Shown in pieces: positions 62,133 through 64,000 of a DNA stretch of 64,000 bases. The translations under genes and the position numbers were made by a program. The notes under the pieces were generated by a model. It ran no database searches and was not told the DNA's origin. It was given only the letters and a program-made list of their open reading frames with translations. Source of the stretch: Microbacterium pygmaeum (GTDB lineage Bacteria; Actinomycetota; Actinomycetes; Actinomycetales; Microbacteriaceae); assembly GCF_900100885.1 (NCBI RefSeq), contig NZ_LT629692.1, positions 310,001-374,000 on the forward strand, read 5' to 3'. Every line of letters starts with the position of its first letter. Within the stretch, counting starts at the first letter, position 1.

Positions 62133-63125
62133 ATGCGGCGTGCGAGGGCGTTCTGGCGATGGACCGGCCTGATCGCGAGCGGACTCATCCTCGCGGGATG
62201 CGCTGCCCAGACGAACCCGGACGCGGCTGAGCCGAGTCCGGCGGCCTCCGCCGATGCGCCCATCTCGGGCACCTTCGACGTCGGCGACGACCGGAAGATG
62301 TACCTCGAGTGCGCCGGGAGCGGCTCGCCCACCGTCGTGCTGATCTCCGGTCAGCGCGCCTCGGCGGACGACTGGAAGATCGTCGCCGACGGCGTCTCGT
62401 CGCCGTCGGTCTGGTCGCTCGTCGCCGACGACACGCGCGTGTGCGCGTACGACCGCCCTGGGACCCCCGTCGGCGATGCGCCGAGTCGCAGCGATCCGGT
62501 CGCGCAGCCTGCCGGCGCGCAGCGCATGGCCGACGACCTCAGCGCGCTCCTGGATGCCGCCGGGATCACCCCGCCGCTCGTCCTGGCCGCGCACTCCGCC
62601 GGCGGGCTGGTCGCGCGGCTGTACGCGGCAGAGCATCCCGATCGCGTATCGGGGATGGTGCTCGTCGACGCCCTGTCCGAGGGGCTTCGCGACGCCATGA
62701 CCGCCGATCAGTGGGCGCTGCAGAAGCCGTTGCTCCGCGGCGACATCGATGCGTCGATCCTGGAGTATCCGGCCCTGGAGTGGATCGATGCGGACACGAG
62801 CTTCGCGCAGCTGAAAGCCGCGCCCGCGATGGCGCAGATGCCCCTCGTGGTGATCTCCGCGGACGAGCCGATCGGGCCCTCGATCCCGGCGTTGAAGGCC
62901 GCGGGGGCGATCGGGCAGGAGATCCCGGACGACTTCGGATTCGTCACCGATGCCGCACAGCACGACAGCCAGGCGTACCTCGCCTCCCGCGTGGCCGGGG
63001 CCGTGCACATCACCGAGACCGACAGCGGCCACAACGTGCACTACCAGCGGCCGGCACTCGTGGCAGATGCGATCATCGACGTGGTCGACCGCGTGCGCCG
63101 CGGCGTGGACGTCGCGGCGGACTGA
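62133..63125 (+). CDS. Alpha/beta hydrolase lipoprotein
   Basis: This 330-residue protein has a lipoprotein signal ending in the lipobox LAGC (Cys near 24) and an alpha/beta hydrolase fold. The nucleophile elbow is AAHSAGG, the oxyanion region is VVLISGQRASADDW, and the last catalytic histidine is likely in ETDSGHNVHY. It would act outside the membrane as an esterase or peptidase-like hydrolase with unknown substrate. ATG 62133 is preceded by GGGAGG. The motif VCAYDRPG is typical of these hydrolases. Confidence 0.85.
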   Translation: MRRARAFWRWTGLIASGLILAGCAAQTNPDAAEPSPAASADAPISGTFDVGDDRKMYLECAGSGSPTVVLISGQRASADDWKIVADGVSSPSVWSLVADDTRVCAYDRPGTPVGDAPSRSDPVAQPAGAQRMADDLSALLDAAGITPPLVLAAHSAGGLVARLYAAEHPDRVSGMVLVDALSEGLRDAMTADQWALQKPLLRGDIDASILEYPALEWIDADTSFAQLKAAPAMAQMPLVVISADEPIGPSIPALKAAGAIGQEIPDDFGFVTDAAQHDSQAYLASRVAGAVHITETDSGHNVHYQRPALVADAIIDVVDRVRRGVDVAAD

Positions 63126-63135
63126 CCCGCGTTGG

Positions 63136-63651
63136 TCAGGGCTGGACCACGCGAACCCACGCGCGACCGACGCCTTCGGCGTCGCCGATGTTCACCTGGA
63201 CGACGCCGGAGTAGGGAAGCTGATAGGTGAACTCGCCCGCGGGCGGATCGTCGCAGTCGACGTCGCCCTCGACGAGTAGCCGCTGCTGCCCGTCGGCCGT
63301 CATCACCTCGAACGAGAAGCCATCGCCCTCGCACTGCGCCTCGATCGTGAAAGCGCGGTCGGCAGTGAGCGCGGCGGGGCCGGCGATGATCTCGCCGGAT
63401 GGATTCGATCCCTCGTACTTCCGGTAGATCGCGACCTGGGTCGGATCGTCCTCATCGGGGTAGGTGAATGCGTCATCGGCGGACGGGGCGTTCGAGGGCG
63501 ACGCAGTCTGCGTGGGCGGTGCCGTGCGCGTCGGGGAAGGATCGGATGCCGCGGGCTGAGCGCCTCCGCCCGCGCTGCAGCCGGAGGCCAGCAGCGCGAG
63601 CGAGATCGCTGCGGCAGGAAGGATGGTCCGTGCACGAGTGCGGGTGTCCAT
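63136..63651 (-). CDS. Hypothetical lipoprotein
   Basis: This 171-residue protein has a lipoprotein signal (lipobox ASGC at about residue 25), a Thr/Ser/Pro-rich linker and a small extracellular domain with two cysteine-containing stretches (EAQCEGDG, GDVDCDDP). The domain ends 'VQVNIGDAEGVGRAWVRVVQ'. I recognise no family. It converges with the alpha/beta hydrolase lipoprotein gene. Confidence 0.75.
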   Translation of the reverse strand: MDTRTRARTILPAAAISLALLASGCSAGGGAQPAASDPSPTRTAPPTQTASPSNAPSADDAFTYPDEDDPTQVAIYRKYEGSNPSGEIIAGPAALTADRAFTIEAQCEGDGFSFEVMTADGQQRLLVEGDVDCDDPPAGEFTYQLPYSGVVQVNIGDAEGVGRAWVRVVQP

Positions 63652-63721
63652 CGATTCAGGCTACGAAGGCCCGCGGCATCCGCTCCATCCCCTTGCAATC
63701 CTGCTCGGGTCTGCTACTCGA

Positions 63722-64000
63722 TCAGCGTGCGGGGATCTCCGTCTGCGCGGCCTTCCAGTCGGCGGTGGCCGCGGTGGTGACCGGTCGACGCAGGAACAGC
63801 ACGGCGATCACGCCGATGATCATGACCCCGGCCGGGAGCAGGATCGACTGCGCCATGGCCTGCGAGAAGCCGTCGACCACGAACGGCGGAAGGGTGCCGC
63901 CGCCGAAGCTGCCGGCCGCATCCGCCGCGCCCGGCAGGTTCGCCTCGAGGCGGTTCTGCATGAAGGCCGCGATGGCCGCCGAGCCGATGACGGAGCCGAC
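63722..64000 (-). CDS. C-terminal end of an MFS drug exporter (DHA2-like, partial)
   Basis: The frame is open to the window edge and encodes about the last 90 residues of a longer protein. It reads VGSVIGSAAIAAFMQNRLEA, then a loop and a final span (ILLPAGVMIIGVIAVLFLRR), as in EmrB/QacA-type 14-span exporters. The tail ends KAAQTEIPAR. The rest lies beyond 64000. Confidence 0.75.
   Translation of the reverse strand, partial: VGSVIGSAAIAAFMQNRLEANLPGAADAAGSFGGGTLPPFVVDGFSQAMAQSILLPAGVMIIGVIAVLFLRRPVTTAATADWKAAQTEIPAR

Noticed and set aside
61647..63041. 464-codon minus-strand frame across purD and the hydrolase gene
   Set aside because: Both strands are open in this GC-rich stretch, but PurD and the hydrolase are recognised by conserved motifs; the antisense translation has none.

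Overview
This 64 kb window is chromosomal DNA from a high-GC actinobacterium, most like Microbacterium or a close relative in the Microbacteriaceae. The grounds are the GC-rich codon use, the many GTG and TTG starts, the Actinomycetota-typical genes (a DUF3516 Ski2-like helicase, a DUF3073 protein, an Rv2578c-type radical SAM protein, and a sterol-carrier-family gene beside purF, purM and purD) and the recurrent word GGATGCCGCGGC. I see no rRNA, tRNA, CRISPR array, prophage or insertion sequence. Coding density is high, and both window edges cut genes.

Layout. 1-6.2 kb: the start of a secreted or membrane beta-propeller-like protein, then a minus-strand set consisting of a TetR regulator, an unusual luciferase-like/FAD-oxidase fusion and a UvrA2-type ATPase. 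A perfect palindrome lies in front of tetR, and a lipoprotein resembling a beta-lactamase but lacking its catalytic residues diverges from it. 7.4-18.3 kb: DNA glycosylase Tag, an acyl-CoA oxidase, a GNAT/GH16 fusion, a GH3 glycosidase, RecQ and the DUF3516 helicase. 18.3-23.4 kb: a small GNAT, a pirin and a large secreted subtilase. 23.5-28.3 kb: an ECF-type transporter locus with two S components, a double ATPase, a T component and a siderophore-interacting-protein flavoreductase, with an IdeR/DtxR-like box in front of the ATPase gene. 28.4-34.1 kb: an acyl-CoA dehydrogenase, a VanY-like peptidase, an intein-containing radical SAM protein and a two-domain VOC protein. 34.1-43.2 kb: a DEAD-box RNA helicase with an internal tandem repeat, a DUF998 membrane protein overlapping an ABM-like protein, an RND pump, a FluC pair and topoisomerase IB. 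43.4-49.9 kb: a sugar-uptake locus (binding protein, two permeases, alpha-glucosidase) with a divergent ROK regulator. 50-53.4 kb: a TipA-like MerR regulator, a DUF4097/PadR pair, a universal stress protein and DUF3073. 53.5-64 kb: an MFS transporter, purM-purF with an overlapping SGNH hydrolase, divergent purD, two paralogous membrane proteins flanking a sterol carrier gene, lipoproteins and the end of an MFS drug exporter.

The most notable observations are: an intein with a LAGLIDADG endonuclease inserted exactly at the third cysteine of the radical SAM iron-sulfur motif; a TipA-like gene with a strong internal ribosome binding site predicting a second, short ligand-binding protein; a 16-bp palindrome that writes the same Asp-Ala-Ala-Ala-Ser peptide into five unrelated proteins and whose half recurs in two terminator hairpins; the ECF transporter/flavoreductase locus with its possible iron box; and two unusual enzyme fusions. 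Gene functions are assigned from recognised motifs and family knowledge only; no database search was run.
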